From the NCBI GenBank assembly GCA_963734065.1, contig CAVTFN010000003.1, positions 1,364,001 to 1,428,000 on the forward strand: a stretch of 64,000 nucleotides of DNA, in the 5' to 3' direction. The translations under genes were made by a program, and so were the position numbers. Positions 16,631 to 24,257 of this stretch are shown piece by piece (positions within the stretch are counted from its first letter, which is position 1; the number at the start of each line of letters is the position of its first letter). Origin of the DNA: DATBLE01 sp963734065. Its GTDB lineage: Bacteria > Actinomycetota > Thermoleophilia > Gaiellales > Gaiellaceae. Under the pieces are notes generated by a model. That model made no database searches and was not told the origin of the DNA. It worked only from the letters and a program-made list of their open reading frames with translations.

Positions 16631-17658
16631 CTCAGCACGGAGGTCGCCCTGCGCATCGGCACGAAGGCGAGGTTACCGACGTCCCTGGTTCCCCTGACGG
16701 TGTTGTACGCGTAGGCGATTCCGGCGGCTTCCACCCGGAGCGCGGTGATCGCGCGCGGTGCGGTCGCCAGCACGGTGTCCTTGCCGTCGGCGAGCCGGAG
16801 GAGGTGCACGGTGCGCCCGACGGCGTAGGCGGCGATGCCCGAGTGGGCATCGAGCTTCGCCGCCCCGGCCGCGACGCGGAGGGCCCGCACGGGCGCACCG
16901 GTCTTTGCGTTGAAGATCTCGATCGTCCGGGTCCGGGTCAGGACCAGGAGGTAGTCCTGCCGCAGCGCGACCTCGCGCGCCGAGCTCGGCGCGACGGTCC
17001 GGATCAGCCGTCCGGTCTCGGTGTCGTAGAGCGCGACCTTCTGGTCGACGCGGAGGACTGCGATCCGGTGGAGGTCGAGTGACTCGGCACGGAGCGTTCC
17101 GCTGCCGGCGGCGATCGTGGTCAGCTCTCCGTCGAGCCGCCGGAGCGCCGCCTTCGTTACCGTGCCGGACGCGTTCGTCGTGAACTGGTCGACGGCGATC
17201 CGGTCGCCTCCGCCGACGAGCCCGCCGAGCCACCCGCCGGCGAGCGTGCCGTCGACGTCACCCGTACGCAGCACGTTCGCGACGAGCTTCTCCCGTGGCC
17301 TCGGAACGGAGGCCGTATAGAGGACGTCGGCACTCTCAGTGTTTCCGCCCATGTTCACGATCCAGGCGAGGCGCGTGCCTGCCACGGCGATCGCGGTGAC
17401 GCCGCCGCCGGTGCTGGTCGAATCAGCCGAGCACGTGCCTCGGCCGCTGACGCGCGCCGCGCTTCCGGTCAGGACGTTCCAGGCGAAGACGCCTGTGCAC
17501 GTCGAGCCGCCCTTCACCGCATACGCGAGCCGCGGCCCGTCCATCGCGATCGCCTCGATCCAGCCGTTCGTGTTCTTGACGTGCGCAACGGGACCGCGCG
17601 CCGCGCCGGCCGGAACGGCCAGGACGAGGAACAGGGCGGCGATCGCGACGGCGCGCAT
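16627..17658 (-). CDS. Secreted beta-propeller-like protein of unknown function
   Basis: A 343-residue protein with a cleavable Sec signal (MRAVAIAALFLVLAVPAGAARG) and a body of short repeated strands such as LAYAVKGGST, LAWIVNMGG, VALYDTETGRLIRTV, IEIFNAKTGAPVRAL, a pattern of WD40/PQQ-like propeller blades. I see no catalytic motif. ATG start at 17658, 4 bp after the dprA stop. It lies between dprA and the FAD oxidoreductase and is probably co-transcribed with them; no functional link to competence is evident. Confidence 0.65.
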   Translation of the reverse strand: MRAVAIAALFLVLAVPAGAARGPVAHVKNTNGWIEAIAMDGPRLAYAVKGGSTCTGVFAWNVLTGSAARVSGRGTCSADSTSTGGGVTAIAVAGTRLAWIVNMGGNTESADVLYTASVPRPREKLVANVLRTGDVDGTLAGGWLGGLVGGGDRIAVDQFTTNASGTVTKAALRRLDGELTTIAAGSGTLRAESLDLHRIAVLRVDQKVALYDTETGRLIRTVAPSSAREVALRQDYLLVLTRTRTIEIFNAKTGAPVRALRVAAGAAKLDAHSGIAAYAVGRTVHLLRLADGKDTVLATAPRAITALRVEAAGIAYAYNTVRGTRDVGNLAFVPMRRATSVLS

Positions 17659-17662
17659 AGAC

Positions 17663-18670
17663 TCATCGTCGCGTCGCCGCCCGATAGATCCCTGAAGTTT
17701 CCGTAAGGAGTTCGTGTAGGTCGAGCTCGGCGAGGGCCGCTGCCACCGCCCCGGCATCGAGCCCGAGAGCGCGGACGAGCTCGTCGGCCGAGGCCGGGCC
17801 GTCAGCGAGCCGCGCGAGCATCGCCTCGGCGGGCGGAGAAAGGTCGGGGGCCTGGCGATCGCCGATCTCAAGGCCGAACGACTCGAGCACGTCGGCGACC
17901 GAGGTCGCAGCCGTCGCGCCGAGCCGGAGCAGCGCGTTGGTGCCTGCTGAGAGGGCGTTCGTGATCTCGCCGGGCACCGCGAACACCTCACGTCCTTCCT
18001 CGAGCGCGAGATCGGCGGTGATCAACGCGCCGCTCTTCTCCCGCGCCTCGACCACCACGGTCGCCTGCGCGAGGCCGGCGACGATCCTGTTCCGCGCCGG
18101 GAATCGCCACGGCGCCGGCTCCACGCCGGGCGCGTACTCGGACACGACGAGCCCGTCGGCACCGATCCGCCGTGCGAGCTCCGCGTGCCCGGCCGGATAG
18201 TTGCGGTCGACGCCGCAGCCGAGCACGGCGACGGTCGTGCCGCCTCCCTCGAGTGCGCCGCGGTGCGCCTCGCCGTCGACCCCGCGTGCCATGCCGCTGA
18301 CCACGACCAGACCGGCCGCCGCGAGCTCGCGCCCGAAGGCCCGCGCGACGTGCTGGCCGTACGGTGAGCATGCGCGGGCGCCGACGATCGCCACGGCGGG
18401 TCGATCGAGCAGCTCCGGAGCGCCGCCGCCGCGGAGGAAGAGCCCGGCCGGCGGATCGAAGATCGAGCGAAGCGCTCCCGGAAACCCGGGGTCCGAGCGC
18501 GGTAGCCAGCGGACGCCTGCTTCGTCCAGGCGTTTCCGGAACGCCGCCTCGTCGAACCGCCGGCAGAAGCGGGCGAACCTGGCGTCCTTCGGCTCGACCA
18601 CGAGGTGGCTCCCGGTGTCGGCGGCAAAGGCGGCGAGCGCGAGCTCGCCGGTGACGGCTCCGTCTCTCAC
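17663..18670 (-). CDS. dprA: DNA-processing protein DprA
   Basis: Loads RecA on incoming single-stranded DNA during transformation. The 335-residue protein has the Rossmann-like DprA core: VAIVGARACSPYG, VVVSGMARGVDGEAHRGAL, VAVLGCGVDRNYPAGHAEL, and FPARNRIVAGLAQATVVVEAREKSGALITADLALEEGREVFAVPG. The C-terminal 60 residues (LARLADGPASADELVRALGL) are the DML1-like winged helix. GTG start at 18670 overlaps the comM stop (GTGA). Confidence 0.93.
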   Translation of the reverse strand: MRDGAVTGELALAAFAADTGSHLVVEPKDARFARFCRRFDEAAFRKRLDEAGVRWLPRSDPGFPGALRSIFDPPAGLFLRGGGAPELLDRPAVAIVGARACSPYGQHVARAFGRELAAAGLVVVSGMARGVDGEAHRGALEGGGTTVAVLGCGVDRNYPAGHAELARRIGADGLVVSEYAPGVEPAPWRFPARNRIVAGLAQATVVVEAREKSGALITADLALEEGREVFAVPGEITNALSAGTNALLRLGATAATSVADVLESFGLEIGDRQAPDLSPPAEAMLARLADGPASADELVRALGLDAGAVAAALAELDLHELLTETSGIYRAATRR

Positions 18671-20142
18671 ATCGGCTCCAGCTCGCGCGGCGATCGGTAG
18701 GCGAGCGATTCCGCGACGTGTTCCGGCCGGACCTCCTCGGCCCCGGCCAGAGCGGCGGCCGTGCGGGCGACGCGGGCGACGCGGGCACGCCCACGGCCGG
18801 AGAGCGGCAGCCGTTCGACCGCCCGGGACAGCAGCTGGTCGGCCTCGGCCGTGCGACGCGGCGTGTGCACCGCGAGCAGCTCGCGGGCGGCATCGACCCG
18901 TTCCGCCACCGGCGCCGACGCCTGGGACGGGCCGGCCGCGAGCTCCCCTGCGCGTGGCCGGGGGACAGTGACGACGAGGTCGAACCGATCCAGGAGTGCC
19001 CTCGAGAGCTTGTCGCGGAAGGACGCGAGGCGCTGCGGTGAGCACGAGCACTCGACCGCGGGATCGCCACGGGCTCCACACGGGCACAGGTTCATCGTCC
19101 CGATGAGCTGGAAGCGGGCCGGATACACCGCCCTCCCTTCGGCACGGGCAACGCTGACCACGCCGTCCTCGAGCGGCTGGCGCAACGCCTCGAGGGCCGG
19201 GCGCATGAACTCCGGGAGCTCGTCGAGGAGCAGCACGCCTCGGTGGGCGAGGCTGACCTCGCCCGGGCGCGCCGACCGGCCGCCCCCGACGATCGCGGCC
19301 ATGGAGGCGCTGTGGTGGGGCGCCCTCAACGGAGGGTCGCGTACCAGGGGACGCTCGGGCGAGAGCAGCCCGGCGACGGAGTGGATCCGGGTCACTTCGA
19401 GCGCCTCGGCCGGGCCGAGCGGCGGAAGCAGCCCCGGCAACCGGCGGGCCAGCATCGTCTTGCCCGTGCCCGGCGGCCCTGCAAGGAGCAGGTTGTGACC
19501 GCCCGCGGCCGCGAGCTCGAGGGCCCGGCGGGCGCGTTCCTGCCCGCGGACATCGGCGAGGTCGGGGTGCGCGGCACGCTCCGAGGCGACGAACGCGCAC
19601 GGCTCGTATGGCGCCGGCTCGGCCTCGCCTCGGAGATACGCCGCCGCCTCGCCGAGGTGCTCGACCGGCACCGGCTCGATCCCGGCCAGGGCGGCCTCCG
19701 GCGCGGATTCGGCCGCACAGAGCATCCGCTCCATGCCCTCCCGCCGTGCTCCCTCGGCTGCCGCGAGGACGCCGCCGACCGGGCGAACGCGGCCGTCGAG
19801 GGCGAGCTCGCCGAAGGCCGTGTGTGCAGCCAGTCGCTCGGGCGCGACCTGGTGCGAGGCGCCGAGCACCGCGAGGGCGATCGGCAGGTCGAACCCCGAG
19901 CCCTCCTTGCGGAGGTCGGCCGGCGCGAGATTCACGGTGATGTGACGCGAGGGAAAGAAGAGCTCGGCGGAAGCGATTCCGCTTCGCACGCGATGCTTCG
20001 CCTCCTGGCAGGCGCGGTCGGCGAGGCCGACGATCGTGAAGGCGGGGTTGCCGAGCTCCACATGGGCCTCCACCTCCACCCGGCGGGCGTCGAGGCCGAC
20101 GAGCGCGTGGGTGAGCATGCGGGCGAGCACATCTCCATCCAA
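18667..20142 (-). CDS. comM: YifB/ComM family magnesium-chelatase-like AAA+ ATPase
   Basis: ComM-type helicase that promotes branch migration during natural transformation. The 491-residue protein has the N-terminal Lon-like domain (RVEVEAHVELGNPAFTIVGL, SGFDLPIALAVLGA), Walker A LLAGPPGTGKTMLARRLPGLL, HHSASMAAIVGGG, Walker B LAHRGVLLLDELPEF, and a zinc-ribbon-like MNLCPCGARGDP...CSCSP. ATG start at 20142. It heads the comM-dprA operon. Normally it follows rnhB-yraN; here htpX and a restriction-modification pair lie between. Confidence 0.9.
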   Translation of the reverse strand: MDGDVLARMLTHALVGLDARRVEVEAHVELGNPAFTIVGLADRACQEAKHRVRSGIASAELFFPSRHITVNLAPADLRKEGSGFDLPIALAVLGASHQVAPERLAAHTAFGELALDGRVRPVGGVLAAAEGARREGMERMLCAAESAPEAALAGIEPVPVEHLGEAAAYLRGEAEPAPYEPCAFVASERAAHPDLADVRGQERARRALELAAAGGHNLLLAGPPGTGKTMLARRLPGLLPPLGPAEALEVTRIHSVAGLLSPERPLVRDPPLRAPHHSASMAAIVGGGRSARPGEVSLAHRGVLLLDELPEFMRPALEALRQPLEDGVVSVARAEGRAVYPARFQLIGTMNLCPCGARGDPAVECSCSPQRLASFRDKLSRALLDRFDLVVTVPRPRAGELAAGPSQASAPVAERVDAARELLAVHTPRRTAEADQLLSRAVERLPLSGRGRARVARVARTAAALAGAEEVRPEHVAESLAYRSPRELEPM

Positions 20143-20233
20143 CCGCTGGTCCGGTCACATGTCTGTGCCAAGGATGTGCCGAAAGACACGCAGCCAGGAG
20201 GCTCGTCCGCGGCCGCGACTACGCTAGCTCCCC

Positions 20234-21361
20234 ATGCCCGGGAAGACGCAGGACGCCCTTTACGCCGAGATCGACCTCGAGCTTTCGTGGTCCGAAGACG
20301 AGCTACCGCAGGCCCAGCGCACCAAGCACGTCCACAGCCTGCATCCCTATCTCGGCAAGTTCATTCCCCAACTGGTCGAGGTCTTCCTCCAGCGGTACTT
20401 CTCCCGCGGAGAACGCATCTACGATCCGTTCATGGGCTCCGGGACCACTTTGGTCGAGGCCCATGCATTCGGCGCCGACTCGGTCGGCTGCGACATCTCC
20501 GCGTTCAATTGCCTGCTGGCAGGGGTCAAGACCGCGCGGTACTCACTCGGCGAGCTCGAGCTGTCGCTGCGCGGGGCGCTCGAAGACGCCAGGCGACACG
20601 AGGGCGACGGCGCCAACGAGGCGACCGAATGGCTCGAGCGCTGGTACGCGCCCCGGGCGCTCGGCGAGCTCCTTTCCTATCGTGCCGCCACCGAGCGACT
20701 CACCCAACCTTACGCGGACGTCGCGCGTGTGGTCCTCTCACGAGCCGCTCGATCGGCGCGGACGACGACCCACTTCGACCTGGACTTCCCTCGACTGCCG
20801 ACAAGAGAGCCGTACTACTGCCTCAAGCACAAGCGCGAGTGCAGACCCGTCGAAGAGGCGTGGAAGTTCCTCGTCCGTTACTCGGCAGACACTGTCCGTC
20901 GGCTCCGCGAGTTCGCCACCCTCCGCACCGATAGCCAGATCACCATCCTGCACGAGGACGCGCGTACCGTGCGACTGCCCGTGCAACCCGACGGGGTGAT
21001 CACCTCGCCGCCGTACCCGGGCCTGATCGACTACCACGAGCAACACCGCTACGCGTACGAGCTGCTGGACCTGCACGACCGCCGGGACGAAGAAATCGGC
21101 CCGGCGGCCGCCGGCCGAAGTAGAACGGCCCTGACCGCGTACATCGACGCTATGAGCGAGGTCTTCCGCAACACAAGCGCCCAGCTCCGCGCCGACGGGA
21201 AGGTGCTGATCGTTGTGAACGATTCACACGATCTCTACCCGGCCATCCTCGAGAATGCCGGGCTTCGGCTCGAGGAAAGGATCACGAGACACGTCAACCG
21301 CCGAACTGGAAGACGTGCCGGTGAGTTCTACGAGGACGTCCTGGTCTGCCGCAAGAGCTAG
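20234..21361 (+). CDS. DNA methyltransferase (N4-cytosine or N6-adenine type) of a type II R-M system
   Basis: The 375-residue protein has the S-adenosylmethionine motif I DPFMGSGTTLVEA at residues 64-76 and the catalytic motif IV TSPPY at 257-261; motif I precedes motif IV by nearly 190 residues. Thr-Ser-Pro-Pro-Tyr points to N4-cytosine methylation. A Cys/His cluster (YYCLKHKREC near residue 195) lies between. It is followed 10 bp later by a TdeIII-type endonuclease, so it should protect that enzyme's site (GGNCC by family, inferred). Codon use is a little less GC-biased than in the neighbouring core genes, in line with transfer. ATG start at 20234. Confidence 0.88.
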   Translation: MPGKTQDALYAEIDLELSWSEDELPQAQRTKHVHSLHPYLGKFIPQLVEVFLQRYFSRGERIYDPFMGSGTTLVEAHAFGADSVGCDISAFNCLLAGVKTARYSLGELELSLRGALEDARRHEGDGANEATEWLERWYAPRALGELLSYRAATERLTQPYADVARVVLSRAARSARTTTHFDLDFPRLPTREPYYCLKHKRECRPVEEAWKFLVRYSADTVRRLREFATLRTDSQITILHEDARTVRLPVQPDGVITSPPYPGLIDYHEQHRYAYELLDLHDRRDEEIGPAAAGRSRTALTAYIDAMSEVFRNTSAQLRADGKVLIVVNDSHDLYPAILENAGLRLEERITRHVNRRTGRRAGEFYEDVLVCRKS

Positions 21362-21368
21362 CGCTCTT
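21353..21368 (+). promoter_or_regulatory. Hairpin across the methyltransferase stop, before the endonuclease start
   Basis: AAGAGC at 21353-21358 and GCTCTT at 21363-21368 form a perfect 6-bp stem with a TAGC loop that contains the methyltransferase stop codon. It ends 3 nt before the GTG start of the endonuclease and covers the position where its ribosome-binding site should be. It could hold back endonuclease translation; function is inferred from position only. Confidence 0.4.
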
Positions 21369-21371
21369 CAA

Positions 21372-22163
21372 GTGACAGCCGAGACTCAGAGCCGCATAGA
21401 CACTCTACTGCGGGAGTTCATGGACGGATGGATCGGGCGACAGTTCGACGAGCTTCGCCGAATCGAGGCTGAGGGCTACTCGCCCAGTGGAGTTCTCGCC
21501 CCCTTCCATGACGCACTCGTTCCCGGCATTCGCGGCCTCGGCGAGCGCGGATTCTCGACCGCGTTGGGCAACCTCCACGAGCGCATCGCCCTCGTACTCG
21601 CCGCCGAGGCACACTCTGAAGCCCGGCGCGCATTCGATCTTTCCGGGACGCTTCCCGTGTTGGCCCGCGAGTTCATCACTCAGCGGATCAACCAGCTGAT
21701 ACGGGGTGAGGCAGCACCCGACCATCTCTACGAGCGCGAGCAACTGCTCGGCGCCTTTGGGGACGAAGTTGCGGCAACGACCCGAGTGGATCTCTTCGTC
21801 CGGACGCACGGAGGCGACACGCACTACTTCGAAATCAAGAGCCCAAAGCCAAATCGAGGCCAATGCATCGAGATGAAGCAACGGCAGCTGACTGCGCTCG
21901 CGCTGCAGCGTGACGCAAACACGTTCGCTTGGTGGGGTGTCCCTTATGACCCGTACGGTCGCGCTGACGCCTACGCACATCCGCACCCTCGCCGATTCTT
22001 CGACTTCTCGAACGAAGTGAAGATGGGCGCCGACTTCTGGAACTTCGTCGGGGACAGCCCAGCTACCTACGAGTCACTCATAGGGCTGTATCGGGACGTC
22101 GGCCTCGAATATCGGTCTGAACTCGACGAGCTTCGCGCCGCGCTCGCGGATGCAGCTGGCTAA
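21372..22163 (+). CDS. TdeIII-family type II restriction endonuclease
   Basis: A 263-residue endonuclease, partner of the preceding methyltransferase. The PD-(D/E)XK core is seen as TRVDLFVRTHGGDTHYFEIK: the acidic residue in RVDLF, then E-x-K, followed by SPKPNRGQCIEMKQRQL. The C-terminal part, VPYDPYGRADAYAH and MGADFWNFVGDSPATYESL, matches what I recall of the TdeIII family, whose members cut GGNCC; that assignment is from memory and not computed. GTG start at 21372 (the frame is open upstream but only inside the methyltransferase). It ends 6 bp before the convergent htpX stop. The lower third-position GC than in flanking core genes suggests acquisition. Confidence 0.82.
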   Translation: MTAETQSRIDTLLREFMDGWIGRQFDELRRIEAEGYSPSGVLAPFHDALVPGIRGLGERGFSTALGNLHERIALVLAAEAHSEARRAFDLSGTLPVLAREFITQRINQLIRGEAAPDHLYEREQLLGAFGDEVAATTRVDLFVRTHGGDTHYFEIKSPKPNRGQCIEMKQRQLTALALQRDANTFAWWGVPYDPYGRADAYAHPHPRRFFDFSNEVKMGADFWNFVGDSPATYESLIGLYRDVGLEYRSELDELRAALADAAG

Positions 22164-22168
22164 CTACG

Positions 22169-23038
22169 CTACGCCAGCCCGCGGTTCCGGTCGTAGTCGC
22201 GCAGCCGCGCGATCCGCTGCTCGATCGGCGGATGCGTGGAGAACAGCGCCGTCATGCCCGCGCCGTTGAACGGGTTGACGATGTAGAGCGTCTCGGTCGC
22301 CGGGTTGACCTGCATCGGCAGCGCCTGCCGGCCGCGCTCGAGGTTCTCGAGTGCCTGGGCGAGCGGCTCCCCGGTTCCGAGCATCCGCGCAGCCGTGGCG
22401 TCCGCCAGGTACTCACGCTGACGCGAGACGGCGAACTGGAGCAGTGACGCCGCGATCGGGGCGACGATGATCAGGAGCAGCGAGCCGATCGCGCCCAGCG
22501 GGTTGTCGTCGTCGTCTCCGAAAATGCCCATGAAGAAGAAGATGTTCCCGATCGCCGAGATCGCACCGGCGATCATCGCGGCGATCGACGACACGAGGAT
22601 GTCGCGGTTCTTGATGTGCGAGAACTCGTGCGCGAGGACGCCGCGCACCTGGTCGCGGGGCATCAGCTGGAGCAGGCCTTGCGTCACCGCCACCGCTGCG
22701 TGCTCGGGGTTGCGACCCGTCGCGAACGCGTTCGGCTGGTCGGACGGGATCGTGTAGACCCGCGGCTTCGGCACGTCGTACAGCTGCGCGAGCTCCGCGA
22801 CGAGATTGTGCAGGTCGGGAGCCTCCGCCTCGGATACCTCTTGGGCGCGGGCGGCCCGGATCGCGAACTTGTCCGACCAGAAGTACGCGGCCAGGTTCAT
22901 GAAGACGGAGAAGAGGACGAAGAACCAGAGTGCGGCCCCCCCGATCGCCCAACCGACGCCGATGAACAGCGCGGTCAGGCCGGCGAGAAGGACCCAGGTA
23001 CGGGCTTTCGTGCTGAAGCTTGCTCGAGTGACGTTCAC
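22169..23038 (-). CDS. htpX: Membrane zinc metalloprotease HtpX
   Basis: M48-family protease of membrane protein quality control. The 289-residue protein has two N-terminal helices (WVLLAGLTALFIGVGWAIGG and FFVLFSVFMNLAAYFW), the zinc motif VLAHEFSHIKNRD (HExxH) and the third ligand in QREYLADATAARM; two more helices flank the active site, with an acidic GDDDDN loop. GTG start at 23038 with AAAGGAG 5 nt upstream fixes the N-terminus at VNVTRASFSTKART. A strong hairpin lies right against that ribosome-binding site. It lies between the restriction-modification pair and yraN, so it too interrupts the usual yraN-comM neighbourhood. Confidence 0.92.
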   Translation of the reverse strand: MNVTRASFSTKARTWVLLAGLTALFIGVGWAIGGAALWFFVLFSVFMNLAAYFWSDKFAIRAARAQEVSEAEAPDLHNLVAELAQLYDVPKPRVYTIPSDQPNAFATGRNPEHAAVAVTQGLLQLMPRDQVRGVLAHEFSHIKNRDILVSSIAAMIAGAISAIGNIFFFMGIFGDDDDNPLGAIGSLLLIIVAPIAASLLQFAVSRQREYLADATAARMLGTGEPLAQALENLERGRQALPMQVNPATETLYIVNPFNGAGMTALFSTHPPIEQRIARLRDYDRNRGLA

Positions 23039-23044
23039 AGAAAC

Positions 23045-23082
23045 TCCTTTCGGCTGACGCGAAAACGACTCTGTCAGCCGAA
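23045..23082 (-). promoter_or_regulatory. Hairpin abutting the htpX ribosome-binding site
   Basis: A perfect 10-bp inverted repeat, TTCGGCTGAC at 23049-23058 and GTCAGCCGAA at 23073-23082, with a 14-nt loop. In the htpX mRNA sense the second arm ends in the first As of AAAGGAG, the ribosome-binding site for the GTG at 23038. It may act as an operator or as an RNA structure limiting access to the ribosome-binding site. Confidence 0.55.
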
Positions 23083-23197
23083 GGTTTCTCCCGCACAATG
23101 CTGGCCCAGAACCTGTGCCTGCCTTGGCCGGCGTGCCCGGGTCTCGCGACCGTTCTGACGAGCAACGCCCGTTCGGGGATAGTGCCCCTCGGCAGGA

Positions 23198-23494
23198 TCA
23201 GAGTACCAGAGGGACCCGCCGTAACCGGCCCTCGCGGATCGCGACCGCCTCGTAGACGACCTCGAGCTCAGCCGCTTCCGGATGGGCGGCCAGCCAGCTC
23301 TCGCCCGCCTTCCAGAGCCGGCGGAGCTTCTCCGTGCCGATCATCTCCAGCGGGTCGCCGAAGGCCGGGCCGCTCTTCGCCTTCACCTCGCAGAACACGA
23401 GCCGGCGCCCTCGCCGGACGACGAGGTCGAGCTCGTACCCGCCCGCCCAGACGTTCGCGCCGATCAGCCGGTAGCCGCGCAGCCGGTAGTGCAG
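23198..23494 (-). CDS. YraN-family (UPF0102) endonuclease-like protein, non-canonical start
   Basis: A small nuclease-fold protein of the rnhB-yraN-comM-dprA neighbourhood. The readable frame gives RLRGYRLIGANVWAGGYELD then VFCEVKAKSGPAFGDP, i.e. the family's GE(I/L)DLV...FVEVKxR core, with catalytic-like E/D/E/K residues. The first canonical start is GTG 23398 inside the core strand and would delete the GYELD motif. Upstream the frame stays open through KGRSAERRARLHYR but has no ATG, GTG or TTG; I place the start at the CTG at 23494, with GGAG 12 nt upstream. The position is uncertain and a one-base indel against the 3' end of rnhB is possible. Confidence 0.65.
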   Translation of the reverse strand: MHYRLRGYRLIGANVWAGGYELDLVVRRGRRLVFCEVKAKSGPAFGDPLEMIGTEKLRRLWKAGESWLAAHPEAAELEVVYEAVAIREGRLRRVPLVL

Positions 23495-23522
23495 CCGCGC
23501 CCGCCGCTCCGCGGAGCGCCCT

Positions 23523-24257
23523 TTACTCCGGGTCGACGGCGGCGAGCGCGTCGGCGTCCGGGAGGTAGCAGAGGGCCTGGAACGAGCGGCGGTGGATCTC
23601 GCACGGCCCGCGCTCGCGGACGACCGCGGAGTGGGCCGGGGTGATGTAGCCGACGTGGGAGACGAAGCCGTATTGCGGGAAGAGCGCGTCCATCCGCCGC
23701 ATCAGCCGGTCGCGCGTCACCTTCGCCACCACCGAGGCGGCGGCGATCGCGGCGCTCCGCTCGTCGCCGTCGACGACTGCCGTGTGCGTCGGAGCCGAGG
23801 GGCCGAGTCGGAAGCCGTCCACGAGGCACGCCTCCGCAGGAGGGCTCAGCTCCCAGAGCACCGAACTCAGGCCCGCGAGGTTCGAGCGATGCAGTCCCTC
23901 GCGATCGATCTGCCCGTTGGAGATGACGCGCACGGCCACGCGCTCGGCGCAGCCGACGATCGCCCGGAACAGCTCCTCGCGTCGCTCGGCCGGGACCTGC
24001 TTGGAGTCGTTCAGGAGCGCGAGCGGCCGGACCCGGTGGTCGCGCAGCCGGCCATAGTCGAGCAGCACGCCGGCGACGACGAGCGGCCCGGCGAGCGAGC
24101 CACGTCCCGCCTCGTCGGCCCCGGCGACGAACCGGGCGCCGAGCCGGCGGTCGAAGCTAAGAAGCCTTTTCCCCGGTCTCTGCTTCTGCCTGCGGTTCTT
24201 CGATGACGTCGGCCGCCGCCTCTTGCTCGCCTTCAGCTTCGGCGGCAGGCTCGGCAT
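23523..24257 (-). CDS. rnhB: Ribonuclease HII
   Basis: Removes ribonucleotides from DNA. Conserved motifs: FVAGADEAGRGSLAGPLVVAGV with the DEGRG-type acidic pair, LLNDSKQVPAERREELF, an aspartate in CLVDGF, VDGDERSAAIAAASVVAKVTRDRLM, and SHVGYITPAHSAVVRERGPCEIHRRSF. The natural N-terminus should be near LLSFDRRLGARFV, but no canonical start lies there; the first is ATG 24257, which puts about 34 basic residues (MPSLPPKLKASKRRR) in front and overlaps the rplS acidic tail by 101 bp in another frame. I use it with reserve (244 residues). Ends 28 bp before the yraN CTG. Confidence 0.85.
   Translation of the reverse strand: MPSLPPKLKASKRRRPTSSKNRRQKQRPGKRLLSFDRRLGARFVAGADEAGRGSLAGPLVVAGVLLDYGRLRDHRVRPLALLNDSKQVPAERREELFRAIVGCAERVAVRVISNGQIDREGLHRSNLAGLSSVLWELSPPAEACLVDGFRLGPSAPTHTAVVDGDERSAAIAAASVVAKVTRDRLMRRMDALFPQYGFVSHVGYITPAHSAVVRERGPCEIHRRSFQALCYLPDADALAAVDPE

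Noticed and set aside
24155..24257. Start of rnhB near LLSFDRRL without extension
   Set aside because: No start codon, including CTG, lies at that point; the ATG at 24257 is the only initiation codon consistent with the frame, although it makes a basic extension.
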